Source of the DNA: Chelydra serpentina
Lineage: Eukaryota; Chordata; Testudines; Chelydridae
Reading direction: 5' to 3'
DNA length: 64,000 nucleotides
Assembly (NCBI GenBank): GCA_037349315.1
Contig: JBAIAC010000014.1
Coordinates: forward strand, 24,529,001 to 24,593,000
Below, piece after piece: positions 33,240-45,880 of this stretch (position 1 is its first letter; each line of letters begins with the position of its first letter). The notes beneath the pieces were generated by a model. It ran no database searches. It saw only the letters and a list, made by a program, of their open reading frames with translations, and was not told the DNA's origin. The translations under genes and the position numbers were made by a program.

Positions 33240-34098
33240 ATTAGAACACATAATCCCAACTAAATTTATAAAATGATAGGGTCTAAATTAGTTGGTATCA
33301 TTCAAGAAAGAAATCTTGGAGTCATCATGGATAGTTCCCTGAAAACATCTGCTCAATATGCAGTAGCAGTCAAAAAAGATAAGTGTTAGGACCCATGAGA
33401 AAAGAGCTAGATAATAAGACAGAAAATATTATAATGCCACTATCAAAATCCATGGTATGCCCACATCTTGAATACTGCATGCAGTTCTGGTCACCTAGTC
33501 TCAAAAAAAGATATATTAGAATTGGAAAAAATACAGAGAAGGGCAACAAAAATTATTAGGGATATAGAACTGCTTCCATAGGTGAAAAGATTAAAAAGAC
33601 TATAACTGTTCATCGTAGAAAAGAGATGACTAAGGGGGGATATGATAGAGATCTATAAAATTTAAAATTATGAATGGTGTGGAGAGAGTGAATAAGAAAG
33701 TGTTATTTATCCTTTCACATAACACAAGAACCAGGGGTCACCCAATGAAATTAATAGGAAGTACTTCTTGACACAATACACACTCAACCTGTGGAACGTG
33801 TTGCCAGGGTATGTTGTGAAGGCCAAAAGTATAACTGGATTTTAAAAAATAACTAAATTCATGGACAATTGGTCCATTAATAGGTAGTAGTCAAGATGGT
33901 CAGGGATGCAGTCCCATGTTCTAGGTGTCCCTAAATCTCTGACTGCCAGAAGCTGGGAGTGGGTGACAGGGAATGGGTCACTTGATGGTTGCCTGTTCAT
34001 TCCCTCTGAAGCATCTGGCATTGGTCACTCTTGGAAGACATGATACTGGGCTAGATGGACCATTGGTCTGACCCAGAATAGCCGTTCTTATGTTCTTA
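33240..34098 (+). mobile_element. Old CR1 fragment, plus strand (3' end type GTTCTTATGTTCTTA)
   Basis: The plus strand shows decayed CR1 post-RT coding words (CTTGGAGTCATCATGGATAG, CATCTTGAATACTGCATGCA, CAGTTCTGGTCACC) and a 3' end GACCCAGAATAGCCGTTCTT then ATGTTCTTA. This 3' end differs from the ATTCTATG type of the young copies and matches the minus-strand element at 47174-48106, so it is another CR1 lineage. There are many stops, and the element is inactive. Confidence 0.8.
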
Positions 34099-34837
34099 AA
34101 GCATCATTCAGTACTGCTATTCTCCTTTTTACTTTTTTAATTGATTTTATGGGTTTTTTTAAACAACAACAACATGATTTTACTGAATATGAATGAATCC
34201 CAATGTGAGGCCCCAGAATATAGATAGAAATGTTGAGACTTACACACATCCCTAGTGTATACAACCTACTATAAGTAGTTGAAAAAAACAAAATATAAAT
34301 ATGACTTTGGTGGCTCTACATCAACAGAGCATTCATACAAAAGTGCCTTTATGCAACTGTTAAATATTTACAATAGTGGTTTAAACAATACTACCGACCT
34401 TAATTTGATTATATGTGTTTGATTATAAGACATTTTGAACATTAAATGCACATTTTAAATGCTATGTATTATAACTGTTGCTTTCTAAAGTAGTGTAAAC
34501 ATGTCCATACTTGCTCAACACTAAAAAAGGTTCAAATTCTCATTTCATTGTATGTTTAAACTGCTGTTAAATTATATGTAAAGAAACTAATGAAATATCA
34601 TTAAATTAGAATAAAAAACCTTCATCCTAATTAATAATGAATACAGAGATTAACAAAGAGATTCAGCGTTCTCAAATTGTCCCTAGATGATGTACTATAA
34701 AATCCTAATCCTAATCCCCAGTGAAGAGACCCCCTGACTTTAGTAAGCTCTGGATCAGGCCCAAAGTGGAAGCAGAATTCTTAACCTTTAATGGTACCAT
34801 GGCAGATACCTGGCACAGCAAAGTCACTTTTTCCTTG
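34099..34837. other. Non-coding, nothing recognised
   Basis: A+T-rich DNA without a recognised repeat or gene. Confidence 0.5.
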
Positions 34838-35563
34838 TGTGATGGGGTGTGTGCCTAGGGTGACCAGATAGCAAGTGTGAAAAAGTGGGATGGGGTAGCG
34901 GGCAATAGGAGCATATATAAGAAAAAGCCCCAAATATTGGGACTGTCCCTATACAATTGGGACATGTGGTCACCCTCTGTGTGCCCCGCACTGGCATGTA
35001 AGGGGTTAATAGAGACAGGCAGAGCAGGGTCACTCACTGCCTAGAGCTCAAGGAGGGAGGACTGGGTTCCTAGCAGGTGGCTGGAAGCTAGCACCGTGGA
35101 TGGAGCAGTTGCTGGCAAGGACTGGAGGAGCGAGAGGATGCTCCTTGCAGGGTGCTAGGACTGAGGCCCTGAGGTAAGGGTGAAGAAGGTGCTGGGGATG
35201 TGGGGAAGTGGCTCTAGGAAATATACGGAGAAGTTGGAGGAGACGCAGCACGTAGGTGCCATCTACAGGGTCCCTGGGTTGGGACCCAGAGTAGTGGGTG
35301 GGATTGGGTCCCCCAACTCGCCACTGAGGAAGTGGTTGGACACTTGCAGTGCCGTAGTAAACTCTGGAAGCGGGAAGCACAGATGGTGACACAGCTGGAG
35401 GACCATATCATGAAGAGGATGCGATGGTCCCTGGAGTGATGCAGGCTAGAGAGCAGACGTGACAGTGGGTGGGGCACTATCAGGAGAAGGTTACTGACCT
35501 GCGGAGCTAATCCCCAAGATGGCCATCAGGAGGCACTAGTGTGGTGAGTGGACCTCTGTCACA
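34838..35563. mobile_element. LTR-like element (TGTGATGG..TGTCACA) with nested mini-hAT
   Basis: The segment starts TGTGATGG and ends CTGTCACA, giving TGTGA/TCACA inverted ends. The flanking pentamers CCTTG (34833-34837) and CCCTG (35564-35568) agree at four of five positions. The interior is GC-rich without coding motifs. The ends resemble those of the LTR-like elements at 10624-11473 and 36041-37170. It could instead be an unclassified MITE. Confidence 0.5.
34856..34977. mobile_element. 122-bp hAT MITE with perfect 8-bp duplication
   Basis: Ends TAGGGTGACCAGA and TGTGGTCACCCTC are inverted repeats, flanked by TGTGTGCC (34848-34855 and 34978-34985). It shares ends with the 1580-bp element at 23218-24797, of which it is probably an internal-deletion relative. 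The interior contains TATATAAGAAAAAG and two GGGAC-type words. Confidence 0.93.
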
Positions 35564-35745
35564 CCCTGCAGAACAATGTGTCTATGAACAAAGATTTTAT
35601 TCACTGAAACTACTGAGGAGTTTCATTCTACTTTACTATAAATAGATTTTCACTATAGTCAAGGTCACTTCAAAGACACTCAACTGTTTGCAAATAAGCA
35701 AGCTGCTCTGCAGTTTCAAAAATATTTCAGCAAGTGGTTGAATTG

Positions 35746-37170
35746 TGTGATGGTGTACCCCATAAAGCTTTATGGGGAGAGGCTTATAAACGTATACATG
35801 ATGTAACTGGAATATGTTTTATGCTATAGATATGTGCCATGTAACATATCTCTGTGAAAGTTATGACCTACTGAATTTATTCCTCCCGTTTGTATGCATG
35901 TATCATTGGTGTAGTAGAAGTTATGAATATTTGGTTGTATTTCGTGAGAAAGGAATGTGCAGGTTAAGTGCCCAAACAAGAAACACTTAACAGACAATGG
36001 AACTTGCAGACTCCAAGCCACATCCTGCCGACTACGCCACTGTGACGGGTTGAGATCACAGAGACCTGCTTGGTGCTGCCACCTGGTGTGCCAAGGCTGC
36101 TTCTGCCCCTGCTTCCAGGCCTTTTCCAGCTTGGGACTACCGAATCCTGTCTGTTTTGAGCCAGATTCCACTGATGTGCTGCAAACACAGACCCAGGTCC
36201 GAACCAAGTCCACTAACAACTGTAAGGCTCCTGGAAGCGCTCTTGCCTTTGACACCCAGGTGCCCAACTCCCAAAGAGGTTCACACCCTTAATAAATCCG
36301 TTTTACCCTGTATAAAGCTTATACAGGGCAAACTCATAAATAGTTCGCCTTCTGTTTCAAAGATAGAAAGATATGCACAGCTGTTTGCCTTCCCCAGGTA
36401 ACAACTCGTACTCCAGGCAACTTAATAAGTAAAAAGTGATTTTAATAAGTACAGAAAGTAGGATTTAAGTGATTCCAAGTAGTGACAGACAGAACAAAGC
36501 AAATTACTAAAGTAAAATAAAATAAAACACGCACGTCTATGTCTACACAAAGTTAACACAGATAAAAGCCTCACCAGATTTAGATCTTTTCCTTTTTACA
36601 GGCTGTAGAACTAGCCTGAGTCCAGCAGTCGCTCACACCCCCTAATGTCTTTGTCCTTTGTTCAATTTCTCTCAGGTATGTCCTTGGGGGGTGGAGAGCC
36701 TCCCTCTTTAGCCAGCTGAAGACAAAATGGAGGGGTTTCCCAGGAGTTTAAATAGACTTTCTCCTCTGGGTGGACACCCCTCCCTCTCCCTGTGTAGCAT
36801 CCAGTTACAAAATGGAGTTGGGGTCACATGGACAAGTCATCTGTCCATGCACAACTCAGTTCCTTCTCAGCCAAGCCACATTCCTGGCAAAGCTCAGATG
36901 TGGATTGGAGTCTGCAAGTTCCATTGTCTGTTAAGTGCTTCTTGATTGGGCACTTAACCTGCACATTCCTTTCTCATGAAATACAACCAATATTCATAAC
37001 TTCTACTACACCAATGATACATGCATACAAACGGGAGGAATAAATTCAGTAGGTCATAACTTTCACAGAGATATGTTACATGGCACATATAGCATAAAAC
37101 ATATTCCAGTTACATCATGTATACGTTTATAAGCCTCTCCCCATAAAGCTGTATGGGGTACACCGTCACA
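35746..37170. mobile_element. LTR-like element with an inverted partial copy attached
   Basis: A complete LTR-like unit runs 36041-37170 with perfect inverted ends TGTGACGG/CCGTCACA. Directly upstream, 35746-36024 is the reverse complement of its last 278 bp (36893-37170), with few differences, separated from the unit by about 16 bp. The result is a foldback with 279-bp arms and a roughly 870-bp spacer. Inside are GTTTTACCCTGTATAAAGC and TTATACAGGG, a short palindrome, and AATAAG-rich sequence. No coding region and no clear target duplication around the composite were found. Confidence 0.7.
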
Positions 37171-37537
37171 AATAATACTTACAACTAATGGCCTTATTTT
37201 TAAAATTGGCTGGATGCAATTACAGGCATATATTTGCACCTAATTCATGCATGCAAAGTGATACCTATGCCAAGATTTTCAAACTTGATTTGCCTAATGC
37301 TAATATGTATTTGGTTTGGTTTTCAGAGGTGCTAATCATGCACAGCTCTTATTGAAATCAAGAGGAGCAACTGCTGCTGCTTTGGCCCTAAATTTTAAAA
37401 TGGCTAATATCTAGGCTGGGTGGTGGTGAGTTATATTCAGAACACATTGGCTGGGCTGAGGGACCAGTGGGGAATGTTATAGTTATTTATTTATTATTTT
37501 TTAAATGATCTATAGTTCTTTATAGATTTGAAAGGAG

Positions 37538-37730
37538 GATGGTCTAGTGGATAGAGCACTCACCTAGAACTTGGGAAGCCAGGCTTCAAGTCCCTACTCT
37601 ACCAAAGACTTCCTGTCTAACTGTAAGGAAGTCAGTAAGCTACTCTTTGCATGAATTCCCCATTTGTAGTATTTTTTTCCTACCTTCCAGGCATATTGTG
37701 AGGATTAATATACTAAAAATTGAGGGGAAA
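37538..37730 (+). repeat. tRNA-derived MIR-type SINE
   Basis: The head contains a box A-like TGGTCTAGTGGATAGAGCA and a box B-like GGCTTCAAGTCC, followed by words in MIR order (CTGTCTAACTG, AAGTCAGTAAGC, TTCCCCATTTGTAG, CCTACCTTCC, TTGTGAGGATTAATAT). It does not fold as a functional tRNA and has decayed. Confidence 0.75.
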
Positions 37731-38035
37731 GATAATAGACTAATAGGGGTCATACACATTATCTTATCTAGATTAATATCTATCAAGTTATGTTCATAGC
37801 TGGCCTATATAATATGTGTTCTTATTACTGCTAGCCTCTATCCTTCCCACCCACTAATTGTCACACTCATTTGTTGTGCTCTTATCTGCAAACTCTTAAA
37901 CATAGGGTTGACTTACTCATGTGAGTGGATACAGTAGCAGCCAGATTAATTCTAATATGGTAATTTCCTATGCAAATGTCTCATTGATTTAGAGGGACAA
38001 TTTAGTTCAGTATATTTGTGTTTGCATGATTGGAA

Positions 38036-38160
38036 TCTTAAACTATAAGCTCTTTAGGGCAGCAACCCTGTCTTTCTACATGTTTGTAGAGCACCCTACC
38101 ATGATGAAGCCGAACACTTGATTGGGGACTTTGGACACCATATTATTACTACTACTACTA
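38036..38160 (+). repeat. Interspersed repeat tail (MIR/L2-like), tentative
   Basis: The words TAAGCTCTTTAGGGCAGC, CTGTCTTTCTACATGTTTG, TAGAGCACCCTACCATGATG and a (TTA/CTA)n end follow the common amniote tail of the type seen at 21190-21305. The tail may belong to the MIR just upstream or to a separate element. Confidence 0.45.
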
Positions 38161-40108
38161 ATAGAAGTAATATTGGTCATGCTTTGTCTAATAAATAGAA
38201 AAAGTTAAGTGAGAGTATCTGACCTTTTATATATTTGGTAGGATCAAATTCACAAAGACTCTTTAAAAATGTACCAGCAACACACAGGGAAATGTATAGT
38301 TGTATTTCTGGTGGCATGAAAATACAAATATCTGTGCATGCAAACCCATGTCTTTGGTTGAACAAAAGTATGTACTCAGAAGCCTGTTGAAATTGATCCA
38401 TGATGACTTTCCAATTTATTTCGGTAGTTGCTTTTTTTCCTCCTAAAGTCCAGTTAGTGAGGTTATGTATATTATGTATAGCAGAGAAAATATTTATTTA
38501 ATCAATATAGGCTAAACCTGGGGAATGGGATATGTATAAATGTGTTATATACAGTTCAGGCTACACATTTATAATGTATTTGTGCAATCAAATGACATAA
38601 TGCAAGTAAACATCTGTGACTATGGGAACAGTAACATTGTTTTAGTGTATTTTATTATCTTCTGTCCTATCAAGTTATTTCTTTAAAGAGTACAGTATCT
38701 ATAAGCATTAAGTGTAGTGTCAATAATCATTAAGTACAGGGGTTTTTGTTTTTGTTTTGGCAGTTGAAAAATATAGAGGGATTAAAGGAATAGCCATATT
38801 ACTAGCAAGCCACTCACATTTATCATCACACCAGGCTGACATTGTGGAGGGGAGTCTCAATCCGTATTTAATTAAACTTCTTATTTTTCTTCAAATGAAA
38901 GTTCAGGGGACGTGAGGGTAAAGTAAGAGGAAATGTGGACTGCAGTTGCATTTAGCATAATACATTCATGACTCCTCAGTATTGGAAGGACTCCAGTGCC
39001 AAATGACTGACAGTTTAAAAAAAAAAAAAAAAAAAAGACTCACTCCATGTTTTCCCCAAGGTTGTTTTGTCTTAGAGGAAGACAGAGTTTATTTTCTCCT
39101 GTATTTACTTGGGTGGAATCAAAATTGGAATAACCTTGCTTGGAAATAAAGCTTCAAGTCATAGTCTTAAAACAAACAATGAGTTTAAATAAAGTCTTCA
39201 CAAAAATACAGCAGAAGCAAGATTAATCCTAATGGGGAAATTTGCCATGCATTCTATGAATGTACATGCTCCTCCCTGCTCCAACACCCCCACAGCCTAA
39301 GCACCAGCACATTTCAAACCTTTGTGGAACTCAAACAATCAACATGGATGGGGAAAAAAATTAATGGGATTTCTGAGGAGATAAATCAAATTTACTTTCT
39401 CAAAGTAAACACAGCTACGTTATGAGCTGTATTGGATTACTACCTAAAGGATAAAACAGTAGAAACATATTCTGATTCTATCAAAATACTACAAATATTG
39501 TAGTATTCAGATGCAAACATTGTGAATATAATATTTTTCCCATGTAACATTTAATCCAAGGTCCTCAGAGTGTTTTATAAGCATTAAATAAACTTCATAA
39601 TGATTTTGTGAGTTAAGCAAATATTTTCATCACTATTTTTCAGAAATCAGGGTGGGTTCTGGTCCCGTCAAAGAAATTAACTAGCTCAGGTTGCCTCTGT
39701 CATGAGTACTGCCCCAGTTGGCACCCACTATCTAACCCCTCTTCTAGGTGCTAGGGCCCATCCCAGTGTCACCTTAGATATGTTTTGGGGAATACTGACG
39801 ATCCAGCCCTTCCATTTTTTCATGGATTCAGGTGTTTCCTCCCGAATATCCCATCATGGAGGATCTGACAGGATTGTCAGGATGAATTGCCTTGATGCCG
39901 CCATCTCCTTTCCAAGAGCAGCAAGGAGTTGCCAATCCCATTCTCTACAAACAGTGCAAGCTCCAGTCTGTGTAAACCACAGGAACCTAGCCCTGAAAGG
40001 TTCATTCACTTCTCATAACAGGAACAGTGAGACTGCAGTGAGTTCCCAAAAATCAGACAGCAAGAGGGAGGAAATTGAGACACAGGTCAACATTTTCAAG
40101 CTTAGTCT
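38161..40108. other. Non-coding stretch, nothing recognised
   Basis: Contains an A-run at 39016-39035. The 142-codon plus frame at 39702-40130 has no domain and runs into the next hAT element. No gene is supported. Confidence 0.45.
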
Positions 40109-40116
40109 CCTACATC

Positions 40117-41694
40117 CAGGGCTGGATTAAGACCTTTAGAGGCCTAAGCACTGAAAAGATTATGGTGCCACCCCCCATATGTAATTCAAAATAAAAACAA
40201 TACTATACCATAGAATAACATTTTATTTTTCGAAATGACACAAAACTTACATGTATGCTGAAATTAAAATAGCTTCTTTCTAGATTTTCTGATTGGAAAA
40301 TTCTGGATAAGTTCATCAAAGCTGACTCGACGAAGCATGTCTGCTTCCATACACAATAGGGAAAGTGAATCAAGTCTGTCCTGGCACATTGTTGTTCTCT
40401 GAGGGTTTTTTATTCTTTTCAGCTGAGAAAAAGAGCGTTCTGCGGAGCAGTTAGTAATCATCAATGTTAGAAAAATACGTAGTGCAATCTCTACATTTGG
40501 AAATACACATTGTATTGTGTCTTTCAATATTGTGTCATGAAGATCAATGTGACTGAATTTCATTTTTCCTGTTTCATTAAACTTTGCGCGCATATAACAG
40601 TGGAACTACCTTACTTCTCCACAGATTCATGTTCAAGTCAACAGGGTATGAGTCAACTAGCTTTTGGGAACCTTGTGAATATTGTTCGTCAGATAAGTCC
40701 AAATCATTTAGAAAAGAAAATCTACTTGATACTTCTTTGTACACTTCATAGCTCCTCTTCATATGAGCTTCAAGTGTATCAATTATAGCATAGTAAGTAG
40801 ATACGTGAAATTTGTCTCTAGAATTCAATGCTGTTTCTGTTGCACTGCTATCATTTGCTTGTTTTTTCCTGATTCGCTTGCGGGACTGGGCTTCTTTGTA
40901 GTTAGTATCAGGCAAGATATCTTTTGATATGTCTTCAAATCTTTCAAAATCATTCCTCAAAGTGTGTAAGTGGTAATGATTGACAGAGGTCTGCACATGT
41001 TTTCAAATCCAATTCTTTTTCTTGGAGAGCTTGACTTGTGTGATAAAAGTGTTGTAAAATTTAATTCCACATGGTCAACATGAATGCAAACTCTAGTTCT
41101 TGCATCTTGTTTGCAATGTTTTCTGCCTCTCATATAGTTTCTCCCTTTTGTGATTGGTCTTCAGCTATACTTTCTAATGCATCCACAGTCTTTGAGTAGG
41201 ACTCCAGAATTGCACTTGTTGCCACTGCATGTGCCTCCCTGCGAGTATTAGAAAGAGATTTCAACACATGATCATTTCCCAAATAGGTTTTAAGAACTGC
41301 CCATCGGTGTGTTGAGGCAAAGAAAAATGTATAAAGTAACTGGACTGTTGAGAAAAAACTTACGGACACCGGACAACAATCAACAGCACTGCGGCCAACA
41401 AGATTGAGAGTGTGCAGCACATGGTATGAATATGGCATATTTGTTCTGTTCTAAAGTGTAAGGAAGTGTAAGTACACTAACTGTGTAAGTGTAAGGAAGG
41501 TTGTGTAAGTACAGTTACCAATGTAAGAAAGTCTAACAAAATTCTGATTTTTCCCATGATGACTACTTCGATGCTTTTTTTGAAATATCAAATATCAATT
41601 TTTTTCAAAAAAAAAAATCTCTTTTTTTGGTGCCCCCTGCTTTGTTGGTGCCCTAAGCACGTGCTTAGTCTGTCTATTGGGTAATCCAGCCCTG
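40117..41694 (-). mobile_element. hAT transposon with a broken transposase gene (1578 bp)
   Basis: The ends CAGGGCTGGATTA and TAATCCAGCCCTG are perfect 13-bp inverted repeats, and the 8-bp duplication CCTACATC flanks them (40109-40116 and 41695-41702). Subterminal GGCCTAAGCA and CCCTAAGCACGTGCTTAG words lie near each end. The interior encodes, on the minus strand, pieces of a transposase related to the hAT-derived ZMYM1-like proteins. The N-terminal half of the gene is missing, so this is an internal-deletion derivative. Confidence 0.95.
40264..41438 (-). pseudogene. hAT transposase remnant (ZMYM1-like), frameshifted
   Basis: Three minus-strand pieces follow each other in order. 41130-41438: LVGRSAVDCCPVSVSFF then STHRWAVLK and LSNTRREAHA. 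40577-40996: a less conserved middle with DILPDTNYKEAQSRKR. 40264-40593: the hAT dimerisation domain with TNCSAERSFSQLKRIK, RTTMCQDRLDSLSLLCME and FDELIQNF. The pieces lie in different frames or are separated by stops, and the upstream catalytic part is absent. It cannot encode an active transposase. The SAERSFS block is the strongest family evidence. Confidence 0.9.
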
Positions 41695-41702
41695 CCTACA
41701 TC

Positions 41703-44319
41703 CATATTCAGGCCTATAAAAATGGCCTAATTTTCAGCAGTGAAGAGCACCTGCAGTGATTTTACTGTGAGCGCTCAGCACCTCTGGAAAGCATAATATT
41801 TATTTAGGTGTTTAAATCTTTGAAATCTTTGGTCTTTAAAAAGAAAAAGTGCACACACAATAGCTCTACGGTCAAGACCAGTTCAATTCTCTTCTGCAGC
41901 AATGCAACATACATAGGGCAAAGAGACAGGAGGGGAATTTTTTTCAGTGATTAAGTACTCGTGATTGCCTGGCAAACAGTTAGCAGGCCCAGTGGTTCTG
42001 ATCACCTGTTGTGTCTTTTCCTCTATGCACAGCACAAAGAATATTAAGAAACCACAAAGGCACATTGGTCTCAAGTAACCATGTTTAATAATTATACACA
42101 AAAATGCAAAGGTGAGCTATGTATATATTGCTGCTCTGAATGGTTTCTGACTGTTTCCAAAAGCATAGAACGTGGTATGCACCACTATGAGGTTCACAAC
42201 TATTTAAAAGGATATTAACCTATTAACATTATAAATATCAAGTATCATTTTGTTTATACAATTCAATATTTATTGTGCTTTACTCATGTACACATAAGGA
42301 ATTTATTTCTTTCCTCTTGGGGACTTATTATATTATGTGGATTGAACTAACCATAACGGTTTCCTTCCATTAGATTTTTACCTGATCTATTAATATATTT
42401 TTAATAATTTGCTTTACTACATTTTCCATTTTATAGTAATATATTTTAATATAGCAGAAAGTACTTCAGGATGACACACGTAGCTCTGGGTCTAATTGGA
42501 TAGATCTCTGAGTGCAAACGTTTCAATATAAAATTGTCACTTCCCTTTTTTTATAAAAAGCAAGGAACTCATTTTTCACCTGCCTTACACCTTAGTCATT
42601 CACACCAATTCAAAGTAAATGTGAAGTTGTTGTAAATTGCTCCCAAATGCAATGGTACAAAGCCTTGGAGAATTAGGCTTCAAATGTTCAAAATGGAAGG
42701 TAGCAAATGGGTATTGTGCTTATATTTTGGAAAAGTACAATTTATTTTCTATCCCCTGTGTTGACCAGGAACATCTCTAGTGTTTATGAATTAACTTTTC
42801 TTCATCCATTTAACAATTTTGTCACTCTTTTTTAGAATGTCTGCTTAGTCTGTCTCACTGATCAGATAAAAAAGCTAGCAAAGAAAGGTTCTATCTGGCT
42901 ATCAGACAGACAGCACTGGAGTAGTGAATACAACACACTGTCCTGTCAGTTCTCTGGTCTTATAAATAAGCAAAAATAATATTTAGACAAGTGGTTTCCC
43001 CTTCAATTTGGATGACAATTAGAAATATTCTTGCACCTGAGTAGAGGTCTTCTTGGGCCTAATTTTAAAGTGTGACTCAATCCTGACTGGCCCCACCCTG
43101 ACCCAAGCCTCAGCGCGTTGAGTCATTTTCAGACCATCCTGAACCTGACCCTTCCCCCGAACATGAGTCAGTACTGCCATTGCCGCCTCATCCAGGGAGT
43201 GTGACTTGTTGGAGGCTTCCCACCCCAAGTTGCCATGACCTTGCTGACCAGTGTGTGCTGTGGAATGGGAGGTGCTGTGATCCATCAGACCCTCACTCTG
43301 CAGTGCACACAGTAGAAAGGGATGGTGGTGGTTGGCAGGGACAAGGCACACAGCCACCACTGCATTGACTCATCAGGCAGGAGGAGATGATCAGAGAGTG
43401 TCCAACTTGACTTGAGCCTGAAGTTTGTAGTTACAAGGCTCTACGTCTATCAGATACACATTACAGCCATTACATTTATTTCCATGGGATATTTAATTAG
43501 TTGTTGCATTTGGGATTCAATTATTTAAAGAAAAGTTGGTATGTGTGAACTGAGAGGCAAAATTTGCTACACATTTATTTTATGTTAATGTTTAAAATAT
43601 GTAACTAAAACTTGAGTATTTTTCTAAAACTTCTCTAATTTTCAGCTGAGAGCGTGGGGCATGGGACTGTAAGTGTTTGCATTTTGCTTTGTTAAGATGA
43701 TGCATTCTGATATATAGAATTGGGTACATTGTATGGATTGTAAAAGGGTGGCTTGCTTGCTGGGCTGGAAAACCGGGGATTAATCTGATTATAGAATGAG
43801 CCTCAACTGACAGGACTCAGGCAATTCCTCAAAAATAAGAAGGTGGCTGCAGTAGAGGGAGACTCAGGCCTAAGTCGTGATAAAGCTGGGAGGAGATCTA
43901 GAGAGATCTAAGCTGGGAAGAGATCTAGAGAGCTTTGTTGTGTGGCTGGTTCTTTAAATTTGACAGAGCTGCACTATGTGGCCACTGTAACACTACAGTG
44001 GTCATTTTGCAATTGGCTGCTGATTACTCCCTCTGTTACTGCTTGTAAGTATTCTTAACTCCTCTTATGTTTTTCCCTAGATTTTTTTAGTATTTCTGAT
44101 GAGATGAAGTTTGTAGGAAATACTTTATCCGAGTAAAGCTTATTGTACTTACTGCATCAACCCAGATAGGAGAGACAAATGGACTTGGAGAGACAATCTA
44201 GGCTTCTCCCAACAACCTGCAGGAAAAGGTGAGTTCTGAAAGGTGCCTCAATTCTATGTGACAGGGACAGGAGAGGGATTAATTGTTGCCATAGTTTGGA
44301 AGTAGGGTAGCCCTGGATA
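41703..44319. other. Non-coding stretch, little recognised
   Basis: No gene was recognised. Near 43880-43945 a unit of about 26 bp (AGCTGGGAGGAGATCTAG and AGCTGGGAAGAGATCTAG) occurs twice in tandem. Confidence 0.45.
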
Positions 44320-44470
44320 AGAATGAGGGTTGAAGAGGGGAAGACAGGGAGAGGAAGAGAATGAGCATTGAATAAAAAGGAAGACAATGGGGAATGGAGG
44401 GAGAGAGGAAATAATGGGGGGGGGGGGGAGGGAAGAGGAAGAGGAAATAGGGAGAAGAACAGAGAAAACT
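44320..44470. repeat. Polypurine tract with G13 run
   Basis: The plus strand is almost entirely A and G, including GAGGGAGAGAGGAAATAATG then a run of 13 G at about 44416-44428. Such a tract could form triplex or G-rich structures. The opposing minus frames rich in Ser/Pro are artefacts. Confidence 0.8.
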
Positions 44471-45875
44471 ACAACAGAACAGTGTCCATCCAATGTTTTG
44501 AATATCTTTGAGAATCATTTAAAATACATTAATAAACAAACACCAGTCAGTTCCCCCAGATCAAATCATATAACCCAGTGATAACATAAACATAATGGAC
44601 ATTCATTTTTGCCCTCCCCCGATTACTCACCAGAATCCTACACCACCATCACCCATCTTCTCATGGTCAAGGGGGGAAAGGTGAGCCTTGGAGAGCTCCC
44701 TGGAGGCTAATAAACATGTTTGAATTGGGAGAGTTTAAGTTCCAAAGTCCAAAAGGAGTGTAGTGCAATAAGTTAAGGCAGCAGCTGTACATGGCATAGC
44801 ACTTTAAGAGGTGCATATTCTCCCAGATATCACACAGTACTTAAATGGTTAACAAAACCATTTAATAAATATTTTAGGAGAAACATATGTTACCACCATC
44901 ATTTGCCTTTTGCACAATGTCTTTTCCCCAGAATATGTATAGTGTTATGCATGTTAGGCAGTTATTTATTGTTCTATCGTCTCAGAACCATTATTTTACA
45001 CAATACAATATCATTTATCATAACTTCACATAAATTAGACTTGTGTTACAACAGGTCACCTACCGTATTCATCCGATTCCATCCAGTCTGGAATTGCACA
45101 CCCATGAAAGCACAATGTATTCACAGGCACAAAGCAGTGGTTAATACAACTGACCATAACAGGGAAATTCAAAAGTTTAACTGAATAACTAGATCTTAAT
45201 TTGCTTTCAGTCTATCCTGTTGTTACTAGGTATTGCCTGATGTTAAGTTCCCATGTCTACTGAACTGTGGTGCTAACATATTTTGGGGGTTTAAAACTGT
45301 ATTTTTAATACAGTCTGAACTGGCATTTGGACTCCAATTCTGTGACAATACACAATTTTTTTCAGTCATTTCCTTTTTCTCTGTGATGCTTATTTCCTGA
45401 TGTATACCTGGGTAATGATAGGATAAATTTCAATTGTATTCCTATAAACTATAAGAAAATCAGATACATATGAAATACTTCTTGTTTTCTGTTGCAGTCA
45501 CTCAGCTTATTCTTCTTTGTATGTAACTTATGTGACAGATTTTGTTATTTGTCAATAACTAACATTTCATATAGAGTGGAGGTTATAAATTAATTATAGA
45601 ACTATATAAACCTGCTCCTCTGAGGGCAGGCCAGGGGGCTCAACATTTGAATGGAAGTGAATGAATATCTTTAAAGAACTTCCTCGGTCAATGGACAATC
45701 ATTCTGCGTTAGATGCAAAAATATATACAGACAGCTAGGCCCCAGTGCAGGTGAGCAATTAAGAGTGTGCTTAAATCAATCTTTATTCTGCAAAGCACTT
45801 ATTTCTCTAGTGACAAACATTCACACATTACATAAAGCTCATTGATAGGACACATTGAGTTACATAAGATTTAAG
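44471..45875. other. Non-coding stretch, nothing recognised
   Basis: A+T-rich DNA. The 93-codon frame at 44903-45184 has no recognised domain. Confidence 0.45.
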
Positions 45876-45880
45876 CACAT

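Noticed and set aside
37538..37620. Functional tRNA gene
   Set aside because: Box A and box B words are present, but the acceptor and other stems do not pair and the downstream sequence follows MIR.
39702..40130. 142-codon plus-strand frame as a host gene
   Set aside because: No domain or coding bias visible, and it runs across the left boundary of the hAT element at 40117.
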